Assembly: GCA_037975125.1 (NCBI GenBank)
Contig: CM075850.1
Coordinates: 67,484,390-67,548,389, forward strand
Direction of reading: 5' to 3'
Length of the DNA: 64,000 bases
Source of the DNA: Latrodectus hesperus
Taxonomy: Eukaryota > Arthropoda > Arachnida > Araneae > Theridiidae
The translations under genes and the position numbers were made by a program. The notes under the pieces were generated by a model. The model saw only the letters and a list, made by a program, of their open reading frames with translations. It was not told where the DNA came from and made no database searches. Position 1 is the first letter of the stretch, and every line of letters begins with the position of its first letter. Positions 11,677 through 24,114 of the stretch are shown in pieces.

Positions 11677-12530
11677 AATGAACCTTTATACCATTTATTG
11701 TAGTGTTTTAAAAGTATTTAATATTTTTATGTATAAAGAATATATATCATTTTATTGCAATACTTTCCCCTGGCGAATTTGAGTATGTGTGTATAAATGT
11801 AAATAGATACATAAAAAAAATTAAGAATGGTAAAAATGAGGCATATATTGTAATGTTTATTTTTGTGTAAATTTTATTTTTCCTGTTAGGTATCTCCAAG
11901 TTCTCTCTTGTTGTTAGGTGTTTACAAGTACCTCAAAAGTAAACTGAGCAGCTGTCAACCTGTTTTTAAATAATGAATTTTGACTTATTCTAGTTAAAAA
12001 TTGAAAATATTTTTTTAATTATTCTCCTTCCGGATTGTGCTTTTATTATTTTCTCAATGTACATTTGGTGTTAACTTTGCCGAAAAAATAACTACGTAGT
12101 ACTTTCTTTGAAAACAAACTTAGTTTTTCAAAGAAATCATTGCATTTATTTCTCTCTCTCATCTCTCTAATTTGCAATCTTGTATTCATCGATTTTACTT
12201 ATTTGTATTTTTCCATATCTGATTTTCTTTCTTGTATAGTATTTTAATACTAAAACATTTTTAAGGGTAATCAAACTTACTTACTTGAAAAACAAACTTA
12301 GTTTTTCAAAGAAATCATTGCATTTATTTCTCTCTCTCTAATTTGCAATCTTGTATTCACCGATTTTACTTACTTGTATTTTTCCAGATCTGTTTTTCTT
12401 TCTTGTATAGTATTTTATACTAAAACGTTTCTAAGGGTAATCAAAATAATTTCATATGGATTCCGATTTTGGGTAAATGCTGTGTTTCTTAATTGAGATC
12501 AGATTTTTTTTTTTTTTAAATAAATAAATT
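11677..12530 (+). other. Probable 3' UTR of the copper transporter
   Basis: AT-rich sequence directly after the stop codon. The first canonical AATAAA I see is in the AAATAAATAAAT run near 12,520-12,530; further candidates lie near 12,784 and 13,131. The true poly(A) site cannot be fixed from sequence alone. Confidence 0.35.
12110..12446. repeat. Tandem duplication, unit about 165 bp, two copies
   Basis: Unit 1 (12,110-12,275) and unit 2 (12,287-12,446) both run from AAACAAACTTAGTTTTTCAA through a CT-rich stretch to AAGGGTAATCAAA. Differences are a few substitutions plus a shortened TCTCTC run in unit 2. It lies in the presumed transporter 3' UTR. Confidence 0.9.
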
Positions 12531-15500
12531 TTTATCGAATTTAGCTAAAGATTTATAGTTACATTTTTCTCTAAATTTGTATCTTATAATATTGATTTTA
12601 AGTAAATTAAATATAAAATAAAAAAATATGTATGCATGTATATATGCTGTAACAAAAACTATGAATCACAAAGAATTATTGTCAATTATATCACTTAATA
12701 TACATGTGCATGTATAAATTTTAAAAAATGTGTTTATAAAAGAATTTGCTTGTTGAGTAATTTTCTTTTTACTTCAAATTTTAATAAATTATATATTATC
12801 TTATATTAATGTTTATATTTTTAATTGCAAGAATTGTGTAGAATTTCTGCATTTTTTATTTAATGGATGTACATGTTATCAATAATAACAAAATTTCTGA
12901 AAAATATTTTACGTATTGTAAATATGGAAAAAACTATACTGTATTATTACTTGAAAATTTCTTGTATTTTATTTTTCTGACTGATATTTGATCAGAAATA
13001 TTGCAGAGTGCCAAATATGAAAAAAGTTTTTTTTTATTTTAAATTGTTTCTTATATATTTTGATGGTAATTTTAATTTACATGTGATTTTAATTGTGTTT
13101 AATCACTATAATAATTGGAAATTTTGCTGTTATAATAAATTCATTGAAAATATTGCAATATTTTAACTAAATATGCAAAAAATATAGGAAGAGTTTAATG
13201 TTTTTATTTTTCTAGAGATAATGTAAAAAATGTACAAAAATATTAAAAACAATTTGGATAATAGTTTACTATTCAAATTGCAGATATCAATCTTCAAAAT
13301 ATGTAGAAACTCACAAACAATCGCTGACCTTAAATTTATTTTAAATTGAATTTTAAAAAAAAATTACTCATGTAATTTTAATAATGAAAACAATTTGTAT
13401 TGATTAAATTAAATATCAGTGAGCATAAACTTGCCAAGGAAGCTACACAAGTCATAAAAATCTAATAAAAGCAATGAGTTCAAAATATTATTAGTTGACC
13501 GTAAGTTAATTGAGGAATAGGTTGACCGTACATGGATGTACCAGAATATGAGCACCGAGGCTGGGTTCTTAACTTTGAGCTTACAGAGTACAGGCGTTAA
13601 CATCTGTAAGATTATATCCACGAAAGGTGTCCTACTATACAATTCCATGTATTCTTATCAACTTCAAGTCTGTGAATATTGTCTAACGAAAAATTTCTCT
13701 TATAAAGAACCTGTTGACAGTAATAAACACTTGGAAGCATGTTATTGTCTATTAATAGGAAATTAGAATCAATAGTTTTTATTGAAAAACTGGACGTAAG
13801 ATAGGATTTCATTTCTTTAGAGTACCGCAGAGTACTTGTTAGTAATATTTACAAGGGTTTTCAGACATTTATCTTAATCCCATCCAATACCATTAAACCA
13901 TCGCCTCACGATTCTTCTGTACCGCTTTGACTTCGATTAATTGAGAAATTGCTTTCATTTCGAGCTACTGTTAAACAATTGGAAAATGAACATCGAGTTT
14001 TTGTTTTCTGTATGAGTATCTTCCCTTGTGATACGGGAATATTGCCTACTATCTATGAGAAGTTCCGGACAGTAATGTTCTTAACATCAGCCTTAGGTTG
14101 TTGAATTACTCTATTTACCTGGATACAATTTTCTTGAAATTCAAGCTTTAGTTTCTCCAGACTTTTTCATGCTAGCTACAAAACATTCCTTATGGCGGTT
14201 GATGTGTCTATTTGATTTGAGTATAATCAATGTCTGATTTTACAGAACTCGTATGTAAAAAACGAAAGGCTACCTCTCGTCGACAAACAAACCGACTCTG
14301 CAAGCTGCAAATTTCTTTTCATCCATTTATTTGCATATATTTCGTGATTTTCATCAAATTCTTTTAATTCACTGGTTTGAATAAAAAATCTCTGAATTTT
14401 TATTTCTGTCCTTATTTCTAAACATTCATGTATTTAAATTTTTATCTCCATCGCATATTTCAAATATTATGAAGTTATGTAACTTAAGTGAGATCAATTT
14501 TTTGGATACATGCAGTTAATTGAAACCCCTACTTGGTTTGCTTCTTTCTTTTCTGATTAGTTCTAATTTTTAATGTAATTATTTTTTTGTGTGTTGCTGT
14601 GATTCAAAATAATTTTCATAGCTTATTTTCATTTTTTTCGATTTTTTTCAATTAATAATTCAAAAAATCTTAAAAATATGTATATGTTTTGAAATTGATA
14701 AATATTTTTAAAGCTATATCTAATTTAGAAAATATAATTAGGTATTTATATTTAAATAAGATCGTGATTATTCAAATTCTTGAATCGAATTTTATTTTAG
14801 TCAGTACTGCTGTGACAACATGAACATTTGAAAACCTACTCTGTTATAGCAGTCAAGAAAAAGCCTTTTAGGGGTTTTGCTTATGGTTTTTTATTAATTT
14901 TGATTCGAATTTCGTCCTATCCAAATTAATTTATTGCCTGGAATAATTGGGATTATTATATATATATATACATCAATTTATGTCGAAAAGTGCTTATCAT
15001 ATAAATCATAATTTTGTCACAAATTTTGTTTGTCACTGAAAATAATAATAAAGCGAAATTGTTTTAAGTACTGCAGTCCTCATGTGCTTTAAAGTCACCC
15101 AGAAGTTTGTATTCAGTCTATGCAATTTTGAAGATCTGCGATTACTTACAAATTCATTTTATAACTGCTGATTATGCATTTAGTTTCCTGTTCTTAATGA
15201 TTTAATACTTTTTTTGTTGTATGATGAAATTAATATAATAATTTTTGTTATATAATGTATTTATATATTTTTAAAGTTCCAATTTGAAATAGCCCCTAAT
15301 AAAAAATATAAACTGGACCATGTTCTATTTACGAAAAAGGTCAAAATTTTATTTTCTACAAAATAATCTGCAGTAAGGTATAATATTGTATGTTCTATAT
15401 TTTTAAAATAAATAAGACATAAACGTAAAATTAGAAACAGTTAAACTTATGGTAAAAAATATTTTATAAAGTTTATGTACAGCGTTTTAAACTATAACTT

Positions 15501-18500
15501 TTAACACATCAGAACTAATGTTATAAATATATTTTGGGGTACATCGCAGCTTTCAATTCTGTCAAACTTTATTACGTTTAAAGTAACTATAATTTTACTT
15601 CAGTTTTAAACAGGTGTCTTTGTTTTATATCTGTTAATAATATTTCATATATAATACTATATTGGTGACTTTTTGAGAGGGAAATCACAAATTCAATGAC
15701 CTCTTGTTATATGTAAGTTATACCAAGTTTGAAGACATTTCATCCAGTAGTAATAGCTATTTCAGATTGGAATTTTAGTTGTGGAAATCTATATTTATGT
15801 TGTTTTCTTGAAAATATTTGCTTGAATTATGGAATAAATATTTATATCATACTAGTGTGGTGTTTACTTTTTTCTTTCTAATATGTGAAAATTGCTATCT
15901 AAATAAGGCAAAATTTCATAAATAAATCTGAAATTTTGACACTCACGCGTTTAACATTTACAAATATTTGTAAAAATCGTTCACCTTTATGTTTAATTAA
16001 TTAAAGATATAAGTATTTTCCAAATAACGAAATGTGTTTCAGATGTTAATTAAGATTAAATATTCGACGTCGTGAGGGAACGAAATATTGAGTTTGATAA
16101 AAAAAAATATATAAGTTTTGAGAATTTGTTTTTTACTTCCCCATTAGGTTTTGCATTTTTTGATTCTTTTTAATAAGCGTAATAAAATTAAGAAAATATT
16201 AACTTTTAATCTAATCTTTCATTAACTGAAATGAACTAAAACATAGTTAAATATTTCTTAAACGTAATAAGAAAATAGAAATATATATATATTCAACTAG
16301 CAAGCATGCCTCAGTTATAATTAACCAAAGCGTGTCAAACTGTATAGCTTTGTACTGCATTAAAACTCTTAGATTGAAAAAAAAAGAATATCAAATGATT
16401 ATTCTTTAAACATTTCATCAAACTTCTATATGCTCAAATTTGCGGGAATGAAACTTCTAAATATTTGAACGAAATAAAGAAAAGAGATTTATGTTTAAAT
16501 AAAGAAAAGAGATTTATGTAATAGAAAAAAGATTTGATAGTAAAAAGTTTCAAAAGAAAAAAGATATTTCTAACAGCTCCACCGTTTTAAGTTACTTTTT
16601 GCAAAATAACAATATTTTTCCTCATTAAAAGGAAATCTTTAAGGAACAGGTATATAATTAACTATATAAGTTTTAATTGCTAATGAGTCGCATTAAGATG
16701 CTTCGCGAAAGATGATCACTTATTTATTAAAAAACGTGACTTCTCTCTTGCAGAAATTTCTTCTTACGCCTCTTCTCGACTGAAACTGAGTTAATAGTTT
16801 AAAAAAATTGGAACGACACCTCGATTTTTGTGATAAGTCCCTTCGGGTTACGTGGCCAATATATTATCCTGACCTAAATATTTAAAAACTTGGGAGAAAT
16901 TTATGCATAAAAAAACATTTTTTTTATTCAATAATATACAACATAATTTACAACGAATTCTATTTTCTAAAATTACCATTTCGATACACCTACTTAAACA
17001 TAAAATAACCAAAAATTATTGCCAAACTTTCGATTTCTGGAAATCTTGGAAGACAAAATTCGATTCTTTGACTGAATTTTGTCATATTAATGAAGAATCC
17101 AGGTTTTAAACTCTAACAAGAGGAACAGCCATAATAGCTCTTTTCCTACATTATCACAAGATTTTAGAAGACATTAATGCAAATCTATATTGGACTTCTT
17201 CCAAATCGTAACTAAAATTTGAATTCATTTTACGAATTTCATATTGGGAGTTATCAATAACCCCCCTGTCCAATTCCAGAGCAATGTTAAAGTATAAAGA
17301 AAACAATCTGCTTTTATAATAGCATCACTCATTACTAGTGAATAAGCTACGGAACGCCACAATGTACTTTTTTTCTGTTAACCAATATATGTTTCCGATA
17401 ATTGGCTATTGAATAGGTAAAAGGAAAAGCCATTCCATATAATGACCATTTAATATAGTAGTTGTTCTATTTAATGTGATCTCTGAACGGTTCGTTAAAT
17501 TTGTTAGACGCATATGCCCTTTATAATATGGCTTCACCGAATACTTTTTTAAGAAAATAAGTCATTCTGGTTATTTCTTCAAAAGTGCTACCTATAGAAT
17601 TTATTTGAGATTCTTCTCTGTTAGTTTTGATATAAAAATGAAATTACAGGAATAAAAGCGAATATGTGTATCGCTCTGATAATAAATATAAACTTTCGTA
17701 TTATGTATGCAATTATTAATTATAAGAAAATCCAACTGAATAATTTCTCATATATTAATTTTATACTATTTTCAAGAATGAATAATTATTTTAATCTGAA
17801 AATTTGATGACATGCACATTAAAATTACAACTGTGAATTCAGATTAATGTTCTTTGTAGAATTCATTTATACTGTAATCAGATTAAATTTGATTGTAATA
17901 ATAATACATCTTATATATTTATATATCTATACTCTATTTTTTATTATTTTTCGAGAGATAATCTTATATTCAATTTGAATAACTAGGTTTTAAACATCTA
18001 TCAACTTCAATATTCTACATAGATATATTTCATTATAAATATTATAATTATAAAGATGGTTTATATTTTGGAAGAGTGATCCATTTTAAAATTTGGAATG
18101 CTAAACGGTTTTTTATATTAGTCAACTGAACATAACTGCAATTTTTTAAAATACTAAATATTAACTCGCTAAAAAAAGTTTACATGTAGTTAACTATATG
18201 ATATAAATTATATTCTCATCAAAAAATTAATTATTTTTGAATTCAATAAATCAAAGGAAGATCGAAGGATTGTATAATGTTAAACTAAGATTAAATATTT
18301 ATTAAAGCTAAAATCTTTGAATTTTTGAATAAAATTGAAGATTTAAAATTTTTTCTTTATACATTAAACGCATGAATCATATTTTACAAAATGATAAATA
18401 TTTGCCAGACTGTGATTTTCCTTTAAAACAACACATCCATAGCTATCAATATCCAGATTTTAATGCAAGTTATAATTTTGTTATGTTATTGATAAATTTT

Positions 18501-19140
18501 TTAATAAATTTTCACATTAACGTAAGCTTTGATAAAACAACGTATCTCAGCTGATTCTTATATAATTATGAAAAATATTAAACTATTTTATTGAGATACT
18601 AAATCAAATTAACCTTCAATTTTCTTTCTGAAACAAGTATTATATTTAAAAATTAATGTATATAATGTTTTTCCTCATTATTCCTGTTAAAAGTAGCTTG
18701 CATATATTAAAAAGATAGGAAATTTTGACCTAGTTACCTCGAACTAATAAAATTTAGATTCAAATGACTCAAAGATTTAATAATAATAGAAAATTTAAAT
18801 CCGTTTGAAGTAAAAATAAGTTTAACCAATTCCTATTTTTAATAATTTTTTTTCAAAGCATTTCCTCAAAATGGAAACATACTCATCAACTTTTTTCTTA
18901 ATTGTAACCTATTTATGTATAATCCTGCTTCTATAAAACTAACCAATTTAAATTTCATTTTATAGCACGCCAGATTTTTTTATTATAGAAGAATTTAATT
19001 AGGACACAAAAAATTATGCTATCTTTAACCTCCAATATTATTCTTTTCTTTTGCTAAGGCTGAGTAATAATATAGTCATATTAAAATGAATATACTCATA
19101 CATTTATTCTTCATTCCCTTTAAATTTTATTTTTTAAATA

Positions 19141-19143
<3 letters not shown>
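12531..19143. other. Long spacer without a supported gene
   Basis: Mostly AT-rich. 13,400-14,300 is less AT-biased and carries overlapping 60-80 codon frames on both strands, none recognised. Around 16,740-17,250 a translated fragment vaguely like a Tc1 third catalytic motif (WPxYxPDLN) appears, too weak to call. A short TA run occurs near 14,949-14,970. A 60-codon frame at 18,372-18,554 shows nothing familiar. Confidence 0.5.

Positions 19144-19144
<1 letters not shown>

Positions 19145-19202
<58 letters not shown>
19145..19202. repeat. (AT)n microsatellite
   Basis: About 29 uninterrupted AT units, immediately beyond the 3' end of the minus-strand LINE fragment. Confidence 0.97.
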
Positions 19203-19207
<5 letters not shown>

Positions 19208-19229
19208 CATATGCAAGTTAAAAGAATTA

Positions 19230-21240
19230 AATTCTACTTGTAACTCTTACAACTTGTGCATGTTGTTATTGTTGCATCAGCGTACTTCCCTGTACCTAGC
19301 TCTGAGATGGACTTTACCAGTTGGATAGAAGCAGCCGGATGGAGTCTTCATGATTTTGAAGCAGGGAGCAAGCAGAAGATTCCCAAGACTTGACCTGCCA
19401 TCCCTAGATGCGTCACCTCACCTAAAGAACATTGCGGAAACTGTAGAGATAATTTCATGTACTAGACGATCAGTAAATGCATTGGACCAATCGTCCTGCC
19501 ATTTCTACTTGATCCAGTTGTGCAGGGTGTGCTTGACTGAGCAGCGTGGTAGAGGGATGTCTACATGCTAAAGAGAAGAAGAGGCTGCCGCTTTTGCCTC
19601 CATGTCAGCTGCTTTATTACCCTCTATTCCAACATGAGCTTTGACCCATCGAAGTTGGATAGAAGGAAACCCCAGCAGGTAACTTTGAATTGATCTGACG
19701 AGAGGGCTTGATGAAAAGGGATTGTAGCTCGATTTGAGAGCTGCCTAGCTATCAGACCAAATGGTGTCAATGGTGTTCTCTGCCGTGACAAATTTAACTG
19801 CTTCGCCTATGGCCAATACCACGGCTTGGAAGACTGAGTTATCTTCTCTCAGCTTTGTTTTCCAGACATGCATCTTTACTGAACTTTTATAAGCTACAAA
19901 AGCTGAGCCGACCCCTTCTTCCAACTTTGAACCATCTGTGAATATTTGAAGGGATTCTGCTGGTGGCCAGGACATCTGTGCAGTTTCTTTGACAGAGACT
20001 CTTTCACTCAGATTAAAGAGACTAGGGTGGAAGGAGTTAATGCTCATTTTATTTTCTATATCTTAAGGTGATGGGAGCGGTGGATCGAGATACTGAATAC
20101 CGCCTCTGGTGAGTCGTATGTATTTTGCCTCTGCTTCTATTATCAGGTGCAGGGGAGGATGGCCAGTAATTACCTGGAGAGCGGAGGTGGGTGTTGAGCG
20201 GAAACCCCCTTGATACTCAGAAGAAACCTTCGTTGAATAGATAATAATTTTAGGGCCAATTTATTTGTTAACGAGGCTTCCCAGATTGCTGCTCCGTGGC
20301 AAAGCATTCTCTCGGTGACGTTCTTGTACAGTAAAATCCTGATTTTCTGACTATAACCCCAATAATTTCCAGCCAGTCTGCGAAGCTTCTCGTAAAGTAG
20401 TATAGTTTCCTTTCCTTGGGTTACAATATGTTCTTTATAATTCAGCTTCTTGTCCAAGATGACTTCCAGGAGTTTGATGGAGTTGGTCTTCTTCAATCTG
20501 TAGTCACCCCATAGAATTTGTGAACCACATTGGAGTTTAGCGACTAACATGAACTTGGTCTTATCAAGTGAGATATTCAAGTTATTCTCATCAGACCATG
20601 ATTTGAAGTGAGTGAGAGCTAGTGAGGCTACTCTGCCCTGTTTCTTTTCACTACAAGCACCTATCACAAAAGTAAAGTCGTCTGCGAAGGTCTGCAGGTG
20701 GATATTGCTGTGCTGGTCGATTTCTTTTCCTATTGTGATCCAATCAATTTTCAAAGGAGTATAGATTCCATAGTATCGAGCCTCTGCAGGAACCTCGGGG
20801 ACATCCCACTCTCTGGCTTCGAGTTGCAAGGCCTACATTCGTAGGTAGGATAACAAGTCTGTCATTTAGATGGTTGATTAGGAACTTAGTGATGTTAGAT
20901 GGGCTACTGGTTTCACACAATTGTTTCTTTAGTTGATGGTGATCAATATTATCAAAGGCGCCTTTGATATCTGGTAATAACTGCTGTATGGAGTTTATCA
21001 TTTCTATTGTTCTGTATTTTGTTGGTAAGTAAGAGAAGAGGGCATCGTCTACAGATCGGCCTTGTCTGAAACCAAACTGGAAGTCACTGAGGAGCCTGTT
21101 GGTTTCGAGATGGAAAGTTAAACGTTTCGTCGTCAATTTTTCTAATACCTTCCCAAGCGTGGAGAGGAGGGAAGTTGGTCTGTAAGAGTCGATGCTGGAT
21201 TTGTCCCTACCCTCCTTATGGAACAGGATTATAAGATAGG
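19230..21240 (-). pseudogene. 5'-truncated non-LTR retrotransposon (LINE B): reverse transcriptase and RNase H, frameshifted
   Basis: Reading the minus strand from 21,240, sequence begins inside the RT fingers (SYRPTSLLSTLGKVLEKL), then FGFRQGRS, DIKGAFDNIDH, GCPRGSC and, after a frameshift near 20,750-20,830, the catalytic FADD at about 20,677-20,688, followed by the thumb (NNLNISLDKTKFML). After further breaks an RNase H domain follows (IFTDGSK at about 19,935, then WVKAHVGIEGNKAAD near 19,640). RT plus RNase H places it with I/R1/Jockey-type LINEs. The endonuclease and ORF1 are missing (5' truncation) and at least two frameshifts and stops kill it. The 3' noncoding end (19,285-19,400) recurs at about 39.45 kb. 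Confidence 0.85.
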
Positions 21241-22690
21241 ATATGTTACATACTTAACATTAAATATATACAAGTTGGACGAAATACATGTAGACTTTTA
21301 GAAAATGTATTCAATACTTAATGTTTGGAAATGTAAATTTTTCAATATATGGAAAATGTACCTAATGATTTATATTTCCATAAATAGATGTTAATCCTAC
21401 GTGTTAATATGCAAATTTATGTTTAGCCTATTTCGTCATTTAAATTATAACAACATCTTTTAATATTGCAATAGTGAATAGTTGTATAGTTTTATGTTCA
21501 AATAGACATAATTGATTTCCAAAAACCGCTGTAATGAATTCCAGAAATTAATTTCGTGAGAAAATAATTTAAGTATTATAAATGTAGAATTACTACGTAT
21601 TCTGTTTCAAATAAAATGTTTGAATACACATAAATATTTTAGTTTGTTTTATTATATGCCTGGATATGAATGTTTTTAAATAAATGCACTGTTTATCTCA
21701 TTTTCATATTTCTATTATATCAAAATTCAAATTTTATAAATGAAATAATTTGAGTTTAAAATGAAATGATTTACATTCTTATTTGCTTGTTATTGACGAA
21801 GCGAAAATTTTCTAATTCAGGAAAGCTGAATTATAAAAGAGTATAAGCATATTGTCTGGAAAAATACAGTCTAATTTTCACACATAAAATGGCAATCTCT
21901 AATGTAATTTCAACTACTCCTATTGTGTTATAATAATAAACTTTATACTATAATTAAATAATATACACATTCATTAATGAATTTATGTGAATTACATGCT
22001 TACTGTTTATTTGCATGTTGAAATCTTACATAATTTTATAATAAATTTTTTCAATCTATTTTCTAAAGTTATAATTTGCGCCATTATGAAATTGAAGGCA
22101 GTGCTGTCTATTAATAGATTTGTATAATTAATACACAAAAGCTGCAAATGTGTTGTTCTGATAATTTTATCAGCATTATATTCGTTCGTGTCTGACAATT
22201 ATTTTTGCGGTAAAAAATGTTTAACTGACATATACTTGTAATTTCGCTTATATAAGAATTTTGAAAGGAGTGAATATTTAAAAATAATAATTTGTTACAA
22301 AAACTATATAAGATTGCTTTCACTTTTTTAACTTAAAAATCTAAAACTCTGTAGTGTGTTCAAATTTCTGGAAATTAGTATTTCAAACAATTATTCATCA
22401 TTATATGGATCAATAATTGCCAAGCAAAATTTATTTTTTATAAAGGAGTTTCATTTGAGCAGAATTTTGAGGGATGATATACGTGTTCTATAATTATATA
22501 TTAATCTTTTTTAACTGTATGTAAATATAAATTCAATAAAAATATATTAACGTGACATTTTTCTGAACTTTCAAATTTTTAATATATAACATTGTTAACG
22601 TTGATTATAAACACCCATGCTTTCCCTTTTCAAGCTAAAAAATATTAAATGTGTTTTCTAGAATTAGAGAAGAACAGACAAGAATGAATG
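21241..22690. other. No gene seen
   Basis: AT-rich spacer between the LINE truncation point and the mariner-like element. The 63- and 70-codon minus-strand frames at 22,007-22,323 show no recognisable domain. Confidence 0.55.
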
Positions 22691-22728
22691 AAGATCAACT
22701 CTTAGTATTGATCTCTTAGTATCAACTC

Positions 22729-23640
22729 TTAGTAGTAGCCCCAAAACCAGAAATCCATAGGCGTCAGATCTGGGGATCGCGCAGGCCACGGAAAAGGATA
22801 ATAGCGTGAGATGATGCGATCACCAAAATGCTGATCCAGGAGCCTTTTAACTGACCTCGCTATATGTGGAGGTGCGCCATCTTGCATCCAAACAATGTCA
22901 TTGAGTGCATTCAGCCGACGCAACTCCGGTAAGACATAATTTTTCAGCATGGCTGCATACCGAGGGCCCGTTACAGAACATGTTGCAGGGCCAGTCGGGG
23001 TCATTTCCTCAAAGAAGAACGGGCCCAGAACAAATGTAGCTGTAATGCCGCACCACGCAGTCACTTTGGCGTCAAATAATGGTACTGGCGCCACAGCATG
23101 AGGATTCGTCTCTCCCCAGTGCACACAATTCTTTGTGTTAATGCTGCCATTTAAGGTGAAATGCGCCTCGTCCGTCCATAGTATGCGAAGTGACCAGTCG
23201 TTATCCGCATCATATCGTAACAAAAATGCATTTGCGAAGTCCAGACGTTGTTGTGGGTCACCCGGCTCCAACATCTGGACGCGCTGGAACCGATAGGGAA
23301 ACATGTGAAGTACCGAGTGCAAGAGCTTGCGGACCGTTGAGTTCGGAATATCCAACACGCGCGCTATGCCTCTTGCGGTTTCTGTGTGTCCTGCAGTCAC
23401 TGTATGGTGCACTTCCATGACAACGTCCTCAGAAACAGTTAGCCGTCCGGAGCGCTGTTTGTTACAGGTGCAGCCTGTATCTTCGAATTTCCGCACTAAA
23501 TCACGCAGAGCTTGCAGAGTACATGGGCCGCGTCGTTGTCGATGATTGCGGCGATACACACGCAAGGCTTCCGCAGCGTTCATCCCATTTTGGTAGTAGA
23601 GTTTGATCAATTCACCGCGAACTTTCCTAGGAAGACTCAT
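22729..23640 (-). pseudogene. DD41D-type mariner-like transposase, C-terminally truncated
   Basis: The 303-residue frame starts MSLPRKVRGELIKLYYQNG and has an N-terminal helix-turn-helix region (residues 1-110), then the DDE/D catalytic domain. Catalytic residues visible are Asp in ILWTDEAHF, Asp in WMQDGAPPH, and the third Asp in SPDLTPMDFWFWG. I count 41 residues between the second and third Asp, hence DD41D, a spacing described for rosa/Visitor-like branches of IS630-Tc1-mariner and different from DD34D mariner or DD34E Tc1. The frame is open throughout but ends two residues after FWFWG, where relatives usually continue for several dozen residues. The element is therefore probably inactive although its catalytic triad is intact. 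Confidence 0.85.
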
Positions 23641-24112
23641 ATCGTCGGCATGTGCGAGTTCCCGAATGACGACTTCGCATACCCGCTTGGTATTTTATAG
23701 GTTTCCTACGCTGAATATCTGGCGACCGGCGTTCTGTGATTGGTTTCTTGACTCTGTCACATGCAAATTTATTGCGTGCGCCCAGATCGTGTTTTATTGG
23801 CCGGTTTTCAGAACTCTTTTTTGTGTTTGCAGAACACGTCCGTTTTTAGACATATCGGTACCGTTTCAACGCTATTTAGGGTTTTCGCATGTGCTGAACA
23901 TTTTGCGATGGTAAAAAGTAGACGTTGCCATTCGAAAATTCTCGAGTTTCTGTCACTATAACTGTAACCGCGAGGGCCACTGTGTTGCCATTCACAGAAT
24001 CTCGAGCGCATATCTCAAAAGAACTATATTTGAAATATCATCTTGATCGGTTAAATAGAATGGACGCTAGAAGTGCAGATGTTGGCAAAGTTTTTTTATA
24101 ATCACCCTGTAT
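22729..24112 (-). mobile_element. Mariner-like (DD41D-type) transposon, truncated at its 3' side
   Basis: The right end (24,085-24,112) carries the outer terminal repeat ending CACCCTGTA, shared with the copy at 1-250. The left side stops abruptly where the transposase frame meets TAA at 22,729-22,731. It is followed by short reiterated CTCTTAGTA / GATC pieces at 22,694-22,730 rather than a second terminal repeat. The element appears to have lost its 3' coding end, 3' UTR and left terminal repeat. Confidence 0.8.
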
Positions 24113-24114
24113 TT

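Noticed and set aside
16740..17250. Possible Tc1 transposase relic (WPxYxPDLN-like words)
   Set aside because: A single short motif in a low-complexity context; no other transposase block or terminal repeat.
23190..24011. Several 60-100 codon frames opposite or beside the DD41D transposase
   Set aside because: Antisense shadows of the transposase or frames in its noncoding terminus.
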